From Candidatus Chloroploca asiatica (GTDB taxonomy: Bacteria > Chloroflexota > Chloroflexia > Chloroflexales > Chloroflexaceae), in the NCBI RefSeq assembly GCF_002532075.1, contig NZ_LYXE01000059.1, positions 25,235-89,234 on the forward strand: DNA of 64,000 bases. The letters run 5' to 3'. Positions 35,517-44,342 of the stretch are shown here, one piece after another. Below the pieces are notes generated by a model. It saw nothing but the letters and a program-made list of their open reading frames with translations, had not been told where the DNA came from and searched no databases. Each line of letters opens with the position of its first letter. Positions within the stretch are counted from its first letter, which is position 1. The position numbers were made by a program, and so were the translations under genes.

Positions 35517-38500
35517 TTACCGCAAGACATCGATCCGTGGACGCACCCAGTAGATGCCTTGCGCCGTTGCAGGATCACTGGGAATGATGCGCATCGTCAA
35601 CCGCCCCGGTTGGCCTGCAAACGCCGAAAGATCGGCAAAGATGGGCAAAAGTTCACCATCTGGTTCTTTGCTGACTTCAAAGATAAGCTCGTCATTGAAG
35701 CGAATCGTCACCGTGATCGGTGAGCTACTCACCTCTTTCGCAAAGCCAAGGCTACCCACCAGAATCTGGCCACGAATGAGCGCCGGGATAGCGTATTCGC
35801 CCTGGATAAAGGCATTCTCACCAGGCTGAGGACGTAGCAGATTCCCGCTCACTGGTGGCACGGTGTAGAGCAAACCGCGATACTCAACCTCGTCTTCCAG
35901 GGTCGCATCGAGCAGATCGACCCAACCCCCTTGACCCGAACCAAGCAAAGGGCGTCCGAAGCGAACCGTGCCTTGATCGGTGCTCCAGGCCGCATCGCGG
36001 GCCAGACCGGCCAGATCAATCGTGCCAAAGGAGGGCGGCATTTCAACCGTCGCCGTGGGCAACGGCTCGGGGGTGGCCGTTGGGGGTGGCACCGGCGTTG
36101 GTTCAGGCAGCGCTGTCGGCACCTCGGTTGGCTCAGGCTCAGGGGTCGCCGTCGGCTCGGGCACCGGGGTCGCCGTCGGTGGCGCAACCGTGACATAGAT
36201 AATCGCCACCGTCTCTTGCGCCCCGGTAAACGCCCGCAGCGTAAAATCGGTGCTCTGTTCGGGGCGAAATTCGCGCTGGCCTTGCGGTGGGACATCACCG
36301 AAGCGATCAATCACAATGCGCTCGGCCCCAATAACACTCCACGTCACAACGACCACCTCGCCTGGTGCAGTCAGATCAGGGGTTACGGTAAATTGTTGAA
36401 TCGTCGGCGCACCAGGTTCAGGCGTGGGGAGAACGGTCGGCGGAAGAGCAGGGAGGGTCGCCGTGGCAGGTGGCAAGGTAGCCTCGCCGTTTCCTCGACT
36501 GGCGAACAGTAGCCCGGTGGCGAGCAGGCCAACGAGCACAATAGCCGCAAGGAAGGCTAGCGGCAACCAACCCGGCAGGCTTGCAAGGTGGACAAATTCA
36601 GCCTCGCTTACGAGCGGTGCACCCTCTTCACGTTCAGCACGGATGCTGAAACGCCGTGCCTGCGGTGCCCCAAAGAGCCGCCCGGCAGCTTCCACTGTCA
36701 GATTGACCCGTGCAGTCTCACCTGGATCAAGCCGAATTTCGTCGCGTTCGAGCACAAAACCGAGGGTTTCGTCTTCATCGGCAAAATTGAGCAGATAGAC
36801 AGCGGAGGCATTGCCAGTATTGCGAACCAGAATCTGATACCGGGCTGCTTTACGACTCTCGTCACGAGGTGGCGTAATGCGCAGATCGCCCCCCGTATAA
36901 GGCAAGACGGTCCACCACATCCGGGTGGTACCCGATTCGCCTGTGCCACTGAGCGCACGAGCACGCAAAATAACGGTATAGTCCCCCGCTGGCGCCTCGG
37001 AGGAGCGTGGCACACTGACCAGCAAAGACGTTGTTGCCTGAGATCCCGGATCAAGCCGAAGAACCACCGCCTCACCGTCGCGCAGCCAGGCCCCAGGAGC
37101 ACCCTCAACGGTCAGCCGCACCTCTTCGCTAACCCGTCCAGTATTGGTCAAACGAACCGGCAGCACGACCGAGCTCCCCGGGGTCAGGGTGATGCGTTCT
37201 TGCTCAACGCGCACCTCAATGCGCCCCCCGCCGGTTGCCAGCGTTGGAGCCATAACTGAAGCAACTGGTGCGGGCGGCACAACTGGCACCTCACCTACCA
37301 ACGTCGGTTCGGGTTGCGATGCAATCCGCAGGGTAAAGGGCCCCACACGCAACAAAGCCTTGCCATCCCAGGGAACGGGGGTCTGCGGCGGCAAACGCAC
37401 ATCGTTGAGGCTGGTTCCATTGCTTGAGCCAAGATCCGTAATGGTATACCCAATCGCCGTACGCTCGATGCGAAGATGATCGCGTGAGACCTGCGGATGA
37501 TCGAGGAAGAGGCGGTGCTCGGGCGCGCGCCCGGCAACCACTGCGCCAATTGGCACCTCGATTTCGCGCAGCACACCACCCTGCGAGCCAATAATCTGCA
37601 AACGCGGGAGGGAGGCGGCATCTTCAAGGGGTGCCGTAATCCGTACGGTTGGCGCATCAGCCCTGCCAGGCAGCGCATAGCGCCCCGGCTCGGTCTGAGC
37701 CTCGGAGGATCGGGGCGCTGCCGCCGGTGCCGAACCAACGGCACGGAGCGTCGCCGCAAGGGCAAGCGCATCGGGGAACCGGTCCTCGGGGCGCTTGGCA
37801 AGACACCGGAGCACAATGGCCTCGACATCAGCGGGAAGTTGCGGACGCACCATCCGTGGTGGCACAGGTTGCGTACGCAGATGTTTGGGAATGGCCGCCT
37901 CGACCGTATCAACCCGGAAAGGAGGCACGCCCACCAGAATTTCGTAGAGGATCACCCCAAAGGTATAGATATCCGAGCGCCCATCGAGCACTTGGCCGCG
38001 ACACTGTTCAGGGGAAAGATAGGCTGGCGCAACAAACGCCTCTTCGGGCAACACCGCCGCCAGGCCAGCCTCAGCCACTTTGAGCAACGTGGGCGGCCCG
38101 GTCTCCCCGATCTCAACCAGCAGACTCTCGGGCCTGAGCGCACCGTGCAGCAGGCCATTGGCATGAAGATGGGCAAGGCCATCAGCGACCTGAGCCATCA
38201 GATGCAACCAGACCTCAAGCGACAACTGATCGCGGAGCGGAGAGCCAAGCAAGTCGCGCAGACTCCCACCGTTCAGCATCTCACCAGCGAGGTAGACCCG
38301 GTCAAGGGCTTCATCAATATCATAGATCGCGGCCAGGTTGGCATGGCCTAGCGCCGCCACTTCACGGAGCACAGCCAGCAGGCGGGGTTGCAAGCCGGGG
38401 CGGGCGAGGGACACCGGGTCAAAGATCTTGAGCCGAGTGGGTCGCCCGAGGCGAAGATGGCTGGCACGATAGACCGGACCCGTGGCCCCAGCAAAAAGCA

Positions 38501-38549
38501 GTTCCTCTACCTGATAATCACCAAAAATCTGCCCAACCAGATCTGTCAT
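35517..38549 (-). CDS. Ser/Thr pseudokinase-FHA membrane protein with Ig-like and Pro/Thr-rich regions
   Basis: 1010 residues. A Hanks-type kinase fold (about 10-270) keeps Lys41, the APE-like SPE and GRSDIYTFG. However, the catalytic loop reads HGALRPES where HRDLKPEN is expected (Asp replaced by Ala137), and DFG reads EAG (160-162). It is therefore predicted to be a pseudokinase. An FHA domain (about 330-410; GRA, SRDH, SSNGT) binds phosphothreonine. Two Ig-like/NEW3-like beta domains follow (about 445-645), then one membrane span (660-684). After the span come another Ig-like segment, a Pro-Thr-rich stalk and a C-terminal beta domain. The ATG at 38549 has AAGGA 6 nt upstream. It may recruit a phosphorylated partner rather than phosphorylate. 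Confidence 0.85.
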   Translation of the reverse strand: MTDLVGQIFGDYQVEELLFAGATGPVYRASHLRLGRPTRLKIFDPVSLARPGLQPRLLAVLREVAALGHANLAAIYDIDEALDRVYLAGEMLNGGSLRDLLGSPLRDQLSLEVWLHLMAQVADGLAHLHANGLLHGALRPESLLVEIGETGPPTLLKVAEAGLAAVLPEEAFVAPAYLSPEQCRGQVLDGRSDIYTFGVILYEILVGVPPFRVDTVEAAIPKHLRTQPVPPRMVRPQLPADVEAIVLRCLAKRPEDRFPDALALAATLRAVGSAPAAAPRSSEAQTEPGRYALPGRADAPTVRITAPLEDAASLPRLQIIGSQGGVLREIEVPIGAVVAGRAPEHRLFLDHPQVSRDHLRIERTAIGYTITDLGSSNGTSLNDVRLPPQTPVPWDGKALLRVGPFTLRIASQPEPTLVGEVPVVPPAPVASVMAPTLATGGGRIEVRVEQERITLTPGSSVVLPVRLTNTGRVSEEVRLTVEGAPGAWLRDGEAVVLRLDPGSQATTSLLVSVPRSSEAPAGDYTVILRARALSGTGESGTTRMWWTVLPYTGGDLRITPPRDESRKAARYQILVRNTGNASAVYLLNFADEDETLGFVLERDEIRLDPGETARVNLTVEAAGRLFGAPQARRFSIRAEREEGAPLVSEAEFVHLASLPGWLPLAFLAAIVLVGLLATGLLFASRGNGEATLPPATATLPALPPTVLPTPEPGAPTIQQFTVTPDLTAPGEVVVVTWSVIGAERIVIDRFGDVPPQGQREFRPEQSTDFTLRAFTGAQETVAIIYVTVAPPTATPVPEPTATPEPEPTEVPTALPEPTPVPPPTATPEPLPTATVEMPPSFGTIDLAGLARDAAWSTDQGTVRFGRPLLGSGQGGWVDLLDATLEDEVEYRGLLYTVPPVSGNLLRPQPGENAFIQGEYAIPALIRGQILVGSLGFAKEVSSSPITVTIRFNDELIFEVSKEPDGELLPIFADLSAFAGQPGRLTMRIIPSDPATAQGIYWVRPRIDVLR

Positions 38550-38636
38550 GCTTCTTCCTTCTTCAGCGCATTTTGCTCCAACCAGTGGTGACAAGGTCAT
38601 ATCGGCCAGGCGCGAGAACCGACGGACTTCTACAGT

Positions 38637-39251
38637 TTAACTTGCGGCACGCTCAAGCGTCAACGCACGATACCGTACCAGATGAGCAGGGCGATCAATA
38701 TCGAGGGCGAGGGTTGGTGAGTGATAGATCGTGACGTGCAGCCCACGTGCAGCGGCCTCGGCCTGATGGCGCATCGCACTTGCGAGGCCAAAAGAGAACG
38801 GAATGGATGCCTGACGACGCAACCCGAGCGCATTCGTACCTTCATTGGCGGCATCGGGGGCGATGACGACATCGGCTCCAGCGGCGAGCAGCGTCGTCAT
38901 GGCCACGGCATCCTCGGGCGTCATCAGCGGCACATCGCCCGGAACGACCAGCACCGCCCCGGCCCCGGCGGCAACCGCTGCGGTACGCGCCTGCTCAAGC
39001 GCCAGATTAAGCTCGCCGCCAATCTCGTGGAGCACCGACGCACCCCAGCCTGCGCCAGCCTCAAGCACCACCGGGTCGGCACTGACCAACCAGATCACCT
39101 CGAACCCGATCGCAGGATCGCGGAGGGTGCGCAAGACACGCTCGAGCATCTCGAGCACCAGGGCATGGCGCGCCGCCGGGGTCAGCACCTCGGCGAGGCG
39201 ACTCTTGGCCTGATAGAGCGTCTTGACGGGCACGATCGCGTGGAACTTCAT
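38637..39251 (-). CDS. cofC: 2-phospho-L-lactate / phosphoenolpyruvate guanylyltransferase
   Basis: 204 residues. Nucleotidyltransferase that activates 2-phospholactate or, in bacterial FbiD-type enzymes, phosphoenolpyruvate with GTP as the donor for F420 synthesis. Seen: MKFHAIVPVKTLYQAKSRL (nucleotide-binding start with Lys), LVVPGDVPLM (metal-binding Asp), and DAANEGTNALGL with FSFGLAS. It overlaps cofD by 4 nt (ATGA) and is the last gene of the cluster. The nitroreductase in the same cluster suggests the PEP/dehydro-F420 route, so FbiD-like specificity is likely but not proven. Confidence 0.9.
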   Translation of the reverse strand: MKFHAIVPVKTLYQAKSRLAEVLTPAARHALVLEMLERVLRTLRDPAIGFEVIWLVSADPVVLEAGAGWGASVLHEIGGELNLALEQARTAAVAAGAGAVLVVPGDVPLMTPEDAVAMTTLLAAGADVVIAPDAANEGTNALGLRRQASIPFSFGLASAMRHQAEAAARGLHVTIYHSPTLALDIDRPAHLVRYRALTLERAAS

Positions 39252-40225
39252 CCGGCACCAGGGTTCGCGTCAGATGCAGCCCCATACCTCGCCTGGCGCA
39301 CCTGATCGGCCAGTGCAAGGGTTACCGCAGCAAGGTGGGCCTTTTCGTCGGGGCCACGCATAATCGTATCCGTGACCGCCACCTGAAGACCGAGGGCCGC
39401 AATCGCTGGCGCAAGATCAGCGTCAACCTGGTCAATCACGATGCCATCAATCAGATCGGCGTAGGCGCGGGCGACGCCAAGCGCCGAGACCTCCATCCCC
39501 ATAGCCTGCATCAGTGGTGCCGCTGGCCCCTTGATGGCCGCGCCGCCGACAATCGGGCTCACCGCGACCACCGGCACCCGGGCCGAGCGGATGGCCTCAC
39601 GCATTCCGGGGAGGCTGACAATCGGACCGACACTGACAACGGGATTGCTTGGTGCAATCACGATCGCCGCGGCCTCGGCACATGCCGCAAGCGCATCAGG
39701 GCTAGGCAGTGCGCGGCCGGCGGCGTGGAGGCGCACCCCGGTCACGCGATCCTGGGCACGACGGCGGACAAAATACTCTTCAAAATGCATCTCGCCCACG
39801 GGCGTCAGAATATGGGTTGGCGCGGGATCATCGCTCATCGGCACAAGCTTGACCGCCACTCCGAGCGCCTGGCGAAACTGATCGGCGATCGCGGTCAGTG
39901 ACTCACCCTCACTCAGCAGCGCCGTACGTCGGATATGGAGCGCGAGATCGCGGTCGCCGAGCTTGAACCAGGTCGGCCCACCAAGGCGTCCGAGCCACTG
40001 CATACACTCATCGGTATCACCAGCAATACCCCAGCCCTGCTCACGATCAATCAGATCGGCAAGCGTACACGTCACAATATCAAGATCGGGCGAAATCACC
40101 AACCCGTGCAATACAAAATCGTCACCTGTATTGACAACTGCCGTTACTGTTGCGGGTGGCACCACCTGCACCACCCCCTCAAGAAAACGTGCTGCGCCCA
40201 CTCCGCCAGCGAGCACTGTGAGCAT
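39248..40225 (-). CDS. cofD: 2-phospho-L-lactate transferase (CofD/FbiA)
   Basis: Transfers the phospholactyl or phosphoenolpyruvyl group from the GDP-activated donor to FO, giving F420-0 or its dehydro form. 325 residues, the typical size. Family marks: LAGGVGAARFLEG at the N terminus, VVNTGDDFVLHGL, SPDLDIVTCTLA, IAPSNPVVSVGPI and a GGAAIKGPA loop. AAAGGAAG precedes the ATG. It is followed by cofC with a 4-nt overlap. The gap to the upstream DUF5995 gene is 85 nt, so cofDC may have an extra promoter; only a weak AT-rich box is visible there. Confidence 0.95.
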   Translation of the reverse strand: MLTVLAGGVGAARFLEGVVQVVPPATVTAVVNTGDDFVLHGLVISPDLDIVTCTLADLIDREQGWGIAGDTDECMQWLGRLGGPTWFKLGDRDLALHIRRTALLSEGESLTAIADQFRQALGVAVKLVPMSDDPAPTHILTPVGEMHFEEYFVRRRAQDRVTGVRLHAAGRALPSPDALAACAEAAAIVIAPSNPVVSVGPIVSLPGMREAIRSARVPVVAVSPIVGGAAIKGPAAPLMQAMGMEVSALGVARAYADLIDGIVIDQVDADLAPAIAALGLQVAVTDTIMRGPDEKAHLAAVTLALADQVRQARYGAASDANPGAG

Positions 40226-40310
40226 ACTGCTTCCTTTGATTACTCTGTCAAGAACATTTGCTAATATGCATGGTACAGGAGATATGCATCAGGCGCAACC
40301 ACACTTCCCC

Positions 40311-41063
40311 TCAAAACATGCGCAAACGACGCAGCCAGCGCAAAGGGTAGCCAAACGCCCGCGCCCCCAACGCGCCGCCATCAAGCATCAGACGCACCCG
40401 GCCCAACGCAATTGCATCGGTCTGGCGACGCAGCGTGAGGCGGGTAGGGAGATCGGGGGTATTGACAATCGTGATCGCCTGACTCCAGACATCAGCGCGC
40501 CAGTTGCGGATCAAGCGGGCCGTACACCACTCGTCAAGCGGACCGGCAGCAAGATCAACGAAGCGCATCAGGCGGGCATACGGCGCAACAACCTCATCTT
40601 GCACGCGATCAATCGTCTCACCAATCACCACATTGACCATGGCATGATCGTCAAAACGCAACCTACGCCCGGCGGGTGACAGATCCGACCACTCTGGTTC
40701 AAGCATATCGGCGATCACCTGTACCAGATCATAATTAATATGGGCATTGATGCCAAGCAGCAGATGTTTGATCAAAGGGGTGGTCGGTTCTTTCGCCAGA
40801 TCAAAGGCATACTGCCAGACCACCGGTAGATCGATGGCAGCGCGATCATACGCTTCAATAGCCGTGAAATAGTAGCCCGCAAAATTATGGATCAGATCCG
40901 CGACCCAGACTGGATCGTGAAAGCGCCCGTTCGCCACCCCCAGGATCATATTGTCGGTCATCCGCAGATAGCACGCCAAGAAAACCGCACGCTGATCGCC
41001 AACGCTTTCCCAGGCGGCAATTTGCGTAGTCATACTTGCAAGAAGATCGCCATCTCTCGTCAT
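40311..41063 (-). CDS. DUF5995-type protein inside the F420 cluster
   Basis: About 250 residues, soluble, mostly helical. It resembles DUF5995: FLACYLRMTDNM near the N terminus, FAGYYFTAIEAYD, and LLLGINAHINYDLVQVIADML, with conserved His and Asp. No known catalytic site is recognised. The ATG at 41063 has GAGGG 7 nt upstream; a longer start would overlap the nitroreductase gene. It lies between the nitroreductase and cofD in the F420 cluster, transcribed with them. That position hints at a role in F420 making or use, but hitch-hiking cannot be excluded. Confidence 0.75.
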   Translation of the reverse strand: MTRDGDLLASMTTQIAAWESVGDQRAVFLACYLRMTDNMILGVANGRFHDPVWVADLIHNFAGYYFTAIEAYDRAAIDLPVVWQYAFDLAKEPTTPLIKHLLLGINAHINYDLVQVIADMLEPEWSDLSPAGRRLRFDDHAMVNVVIGETIDRVQDEVVAPYARLMRFVDLAAGPLDEWCTARLIRNWRADVWSQAITIVNTPDLPTRLTLRRQTDAIALGRVRLMLDGGALGARAFGYPLRWLRRLRMF

Positions 41064-41083
41064 CGCCAGGCCCTCCCTCCAAA

Positions 41084-41686
41084 CTATTCCCAATGCACCA
41101 CGAGTTCATCAAGCGAACGCCGTGGCCGGCGGACAGGATCGCGAGCGGGATACCCAAGCGGGATCAGCGCATGGGGTGCAAGGTCATCGGCAAGCCCGAG
41201 GGCCGCCCGTACCGTCGCCTGGCAGAAGAGGGGCGCACACATCCAGCCTCCATCAAAGCCCTGGGCATAGGCCGCCAGGAGCAGATTCTGCACAGCGCAC
41301 CCAAGGCTCTGGATCGCCATGATATGCTCGGCGTCCTGGCGTTCAGCATCGGGATAGACATCAAGATCGGCGAGGTAGAGGCACGGCACAATCACCACGG
41401 GCGCACCCGTAATACGCTCGTGCGACTTACGAAAACGCAGGTCAATCGTCGCCGCATCCTGCCCATCGAGGGCCAGTTGGCGGCGCCACTCGGCCCCCAT
41501 CGCATTGGCAAGACGCAGCTTGGCCTCAGGCGTGGTCAGCACCACAAAACGCCAGGGCTGGCGGCCATGCGGTGACGGGGCCCAGCGAGCCGCTTCGAGG
41601 AGAAGCTCAATCTGCTCACGCGTCAGTGGATCAGGGCGAAAGGCGCGCACACTGCGACGCCCACGGATCAAGGTTAACCATTCCAT
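41084..41686 (-). CDS. Nitroreductase-family FMN enzyme, probable dehydro-F420 reductase
   Basis: About 200 residues from the ATG at 41686 (MEWLTLIRGRRSVRAF). FMN-binding blocks include RGRRSVRAF, WAPSPHGRQPWRFVVL and ALGLADDLAPHALIPLGYPA, typical of the FbiB C-terminal-domain type. In bacteria the FbiB C-terminal domain reduces dehydro-F420-0 with FMNH2. Here that domain would be a separate protein, encoded 10 nt after cofE, which equals the FbiB N-terminal part. It is a split version of mycobacterial FbiB. Assignment rests on context plus family. Confidence 0.8.
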   Translation of the reverse strand: MEWLTLIRGRRSVRAFRPDPLTREQIELLLEAARWAPSPHGRQPWRFVVLTTPEAKLRLANAMGAEWRRQLALDGQDAATIDLRFRKSHERITGAPVVIVPCLYLADLDVYPDAERQDAEHIMAIQSLGCAVQNLLLAAYAQGFDGGWMCAPLFCQATVRAALGLADDLAPHALIPLGYPARDPVRRPRRSLDELVVHWE

Positions 41687-41696
41687 GGCGGCAGCC

Positions 41697-42455
41697 CTAA
41701 CGAAAAAGATCAAACCGCGGCTCGCGGATCAATTGTTGTGCACTTGCCTCATCATCACGAGCATAGCTATACCCGCGCACCAGAGCCACCGGAACGCGGT
41801 CAATCTTGCCCATCACCAATTCGGCGGCACTGGCAAGCTCGTCGGCAACCGCGATCACCGAGGCATGCATGGTATAGCCATAGGGATCATCGACGCCACC
41901 GTAGTCGCTGAGCGGCTTGAGGCCAGCGCAGCCAATGGCAACATTGACCTGGCCTTCGCGCCATGGTCGCCCAAAGGTGTCCGAGATGACGACGGCGACC
42001 TCAGTGCCCGTCGCCTCGCGCAGCGCGGCCCGCAACGCACGGGCACTGGCATCAGGATCAACCGGCAAGAGGCAGACGATCTGCCCACCGGCAACATTCG
42101 ACTCATCCACGCCACTATTCGCACAGACGAGACCGTGGTGCGTCTCGGTGATCAAGACCCCATTCGCCATCCTGACAATACGCCGACTCTCGCGCAGCAC
42201 CACCTCTTGAAAGGCAGCCTCTTTGCGACCCTGGGCCGCAATCTGATGGGCAAACGCTGAAGGCTCGATGGTCGCCGGATCAACCAGACGACCCTCGGCC
42301 TTCGAGACAATCTTGTGGGTCACGACAAGCACATCGCCATCAAGCAAGGTCAGCCCACTCGTTTCAAGCGCCGTAAGTAGAAGCGTCGCCAAATCATCAC
42401 CGGGGACAACCTCACCGATGCCATGAACAGGAAGAATGCGGATCTCAGACTGCAT
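41697..42455 (-). CDS. cofE: Coenzyme F420-0:L-glutamate ligase (CofE/FbiB N-terminal type)
   Basis: GTP-dependent addition of glutamate residues to F420-0. 252 residues. Hallmarks: LPVHGIGEVVPGDDL at the N terminus, DVLVVTHKIVSKAEGR, the GVDESN metal/GTP site, and ISDTFGRPWREGQVNVAIG. AAGGA lies 6-7 nt before the ATG. It has no fused nitroreductase domain, which is encoded separately just downstream. It starts 8 nt after mtnP. Confidence 0.95.
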   Translation of the reverse strand: MQSEIRILPVHGIGEVVPGDDLATLLLTALETSGLTLLDGDVLVVTHKIVSKAEGRLVDPATIEPSAFAHQIAAQGRKEAAFQEVVLRESRRIVRMANGVLITETHHGLVCANSGVDESNVAGGQIVCLLPVDPDASARALRAALREATGTEVAVVISDTFGRPWREGQVNVAIGCAGLKPLSDYGGVDDPYGYTMHASVIAVADELASAAELVMGKIDRVPVALVRGYSYARDDEASAQQLIREPRFDLFR

Positions 42456-42463
42456 AGCGATCC

Positions 42464-43327
42464 TTACAAATAACGACCGGCAATCAACTGCAGACGCTCG
42501 CGGGCTTCAGCAGGGATGCGTGTACGGTCAGTAAGAATAGCCGTTGCCAGCGCACTGTGAGCCGCGCTGACAAAACCATCGCCGATCAGCGTGACCGCAT
42601 GGGCCACAATCTGTTGCGCCAAGGTCGCGTTGGCAAGTAGCACAGCAACAACCGCATCAACCGTCACCGCATCGTGGTTAGGATGCCAGACATCGTAGTC
42701 AGTGACCATCGCCATTGTTGCGTAGGCAATTTCGGCTTCGCGGGCGAGTTTGGCCTCGGGCAAGGCCGTCATGCCAATCAGCGCGTGCCCACGACGGCGG
42801 TTCTCTTCGCTCTCGGCGATCGTTGAAAAAGCCGGGCCTTCCATCACCACCAGCGTCCCACCGCGATGCACCGTCGCCCCGGCTGCTTGTGATGCCTCGT
42901 ACAGCCGCTCGCAAAGCAACGGGCAGAAGGGTCGCTCAAAGCCAACATGGGCTACCACGCCCCCTTCAAAGAAAGTCGCCGGACGAACACCTTTTGTTCG
43001 ATCAAAAATCTGATCAGGGATGACAACCTGTCCGGGTGCATACTCCTCACGCAGTGAGCCAACGGCGCTCACCGAGATGAGGTATTGCACCCCGAGTTGT
43101 TTGAAGGCGTGAATATTGGCCCGTGCGGGCACCTCAGATGGGTTCAAGCGGTGACCACGACCGTGACGCGGCAAAAAGGCAACCCGTTTGCCAGCAAGCG
43201 TACCAAGCACAAACTGGTCACTTGGCTCACCATACGGCGTCGTCAGCGCGACCTCCTCAACATCACCCAACCCCTCCATCCCATACAGACCACTGCCACC
43301 AATGACGCCAATCATTGCCTCAGGCAT
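42464..43327 (-). CDS. mtnP: S-methyl-5'-thioadenosine phosphorylase
   Basis: Cleaves methylthioadenosine with phosphate to adenine and methylthioribose-1-phosphate (methionine salvage). 287 residues. Family blocks: IGVIGGSGLY, FLPRHGRGHRLNPSEVPARANI, VSAVGSLRE, VVMEGPAFSTIAES, and MTALPEAKLAREAEI (substrate-binding Met and the MTAP-type region), then VTDYDVWH. GAGGAG precedes the ATG by about 7 nt. It is the first gene of the F420 operon, although the pathways are not known to be linked. No other methionine-salvage gene is in the window. Confidence 0.95.
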   Translation of the reverse strand: MPEAMIGVIGGSGLYGMEGLGDVEEVALTTPYGEPSDQFVLGTLAGKRVAFLPRHGRGHRLNPSEVPARANIHAFKQLGVQYLISVSAVGSLREEYAPGQVVIPDQIFDRTKGVRPATFFEGGVVAHVGFERPFCPLLCERLYEASQAAGATVHRGGTLVVMEGPAFSTIAESEENRRRGHALIGMTALPEAKLAREAEIAYATMAMVTDYDVWHPNHDAVTVDAVVAVLLANATLAQQIVAHAVTLIGDGFVSAAHSALATAILTDRTRIPAEARERLQLIAGRYL

Positions 43328-43367
43328 GAAATTGCTCCTCTTCCAGGTTAGAATCTACCATACCAAG

Positions 43368-43373
43368 AGTATA
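43368..43373 (-). promoter_or_regulatory. Possible -10 (TATACT) for the mtnP-F420 operon
   Basis: TATACT on the minus strand about 40 nt before the mtnP ATG. No good -35 or TGn extension was found, so this is tentative. Confidence 0.35.
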
Positions 43374-43401
43374 CCCGATCTCCAGGCAGACAGCTTTGCG
43401 C

Positions 43402-43407
43402 TACAAT
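43402..43407 (+). promoter_or_regulatory. Possible -10 (TACAAT) for the alpha/beta hydrolase gene
   Basis: TACAAT 34 nt upstream of the hydrolase ATG, divergent from mtnP. The leader would include AAAGGAG. The -35 is poor. Confidence 0.4.
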
Positions 43408-43441
43408 ACCCGCAGAGAACTTCTACGGAAAGGAGCTTGTT

Positions 43442-44272
43442 ATGCCTGCTGTTGAACTGCATTACCAGGCGCATGCTGGTGGCGAGCCAACCCTGCTCTT
43501 GATGCATGGCCTGACTGCTAATTGTCGCTGCTTTGATGTCGTGGCCGCACACCTGACGCCGACCTTTGGCGTCATTGCGCCTGATCTCCGTGGACGCGGG
43601 GCGAGTCCCAAGCCAGATGAGGGGTATCGGATGGCGGATCATGCCGCTGATATCGTGGTCTTGCTCGACCAACTCGGGATCGCGCGTACCATCATTGGCG
43701 GGCATTCATTTGGTGGCTTGCTTTCGCTCTACCTTGCGGCCAACCATCCCGAACGGGTTGCCGGTGTCATCCTGATTGATGCCGCGATCAGCGCGGCCAG
43801 CGAACGCACCCGCGAACTGATCCGGCCCGCGCTCGCCCGCCTCGAACGCTCGTACCCTTCCTTTGAAGCGTTCCTGGACCTGATCCGGGCGGCACCCTAC
43901 TATGACGGGTGGACATGGGATCCGGCGGTTGAGACTTATTATCAGGCCGATGTGGTGACCGAGGCTGATGGCAGCGTGCATCCTCGTGCGCGTCCGGCTC
44001 ACATTGCGGCTGCCGCCGACGGAGTCATTGCCGAACCCTGGCGCGAACACCTGGCACAGGTTAGCTGTCCTGTCTTGATGCTGCATGCCACGGGATCATA
44101 CGGCCCTCTAGGTGCCCCACCGATCTTCACCCAGGAACAAGCCGACGAAACGCGCAGCCTGCTCAACAACTGTACCTACATCCATGTTCCCGGCAATCAC
44201 CAGACCATGCTCTATGGCGCAGGCGCAGAAGCCCTTGGCGCGGCGATCAGCCGCTGGATCTTTGAAATGTAG
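43442..44272 (+). CDS. Alpha/beta hydrolase
   Basis: 276 residues. Serine-nucleophile hydrolase: oxyanion region LLLMHGLTANC, nucleophile elbow GGHSFGG (Ser89), and C-terminal His in HVPGNHQTM; the acidic residue is less clear. APDLRGRGAS is typical of the hydrolase/haloperoxidase-like subgroup. AAAGGAG lies 6 nt before the ATG. A gap of 70 nt separates it from ribE, so a shared transcript is possible. The substrate is not predictable. It is soluble, with no signal peptide. Confidence 0.88.
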   Translation: MPAVELHYQAHAGGEPTLLLMHGLTANCRCFDVVAAHLTPTFGVIAPDLRGRGASPKPDEGYRMADHAADIVVLLDQLGIARTIIGGHSFGGLLSLYLAANHPERVAGVILIDAAISAASERTRELIRPALARLERSYPSFEAFLDLIRAAPYYDGWTWDPAVETYYQADVVTEADGSVHPRARPAHIAAAADGVIAEPWREHLAQVSCPVLMLHATGSYGPLGAPPIFTQEQADETRSLLNNCTYIHVPGNHQTMLYGAGAEALGAAISRWIFEM

Positions 44273-44342
44273 TATTTTTAGGTAGGATGACCTGGATACA
44301 TAAGCAAATAGTGATGACCATACAAAAGCCGGAGGAATAGTC

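Noticed and set aside
36000..36198. Gly/Val/Ser-repeat frame on the plus strand
   Set aside because: Antisense of the Pro-Thr-rich stalk of the FHA pseudokinase gene.
44273..44342. FMN riboswitch before ribE
   Set aside because: The gap is only 70 nt and lacks the conserved AGGGAC-type core.
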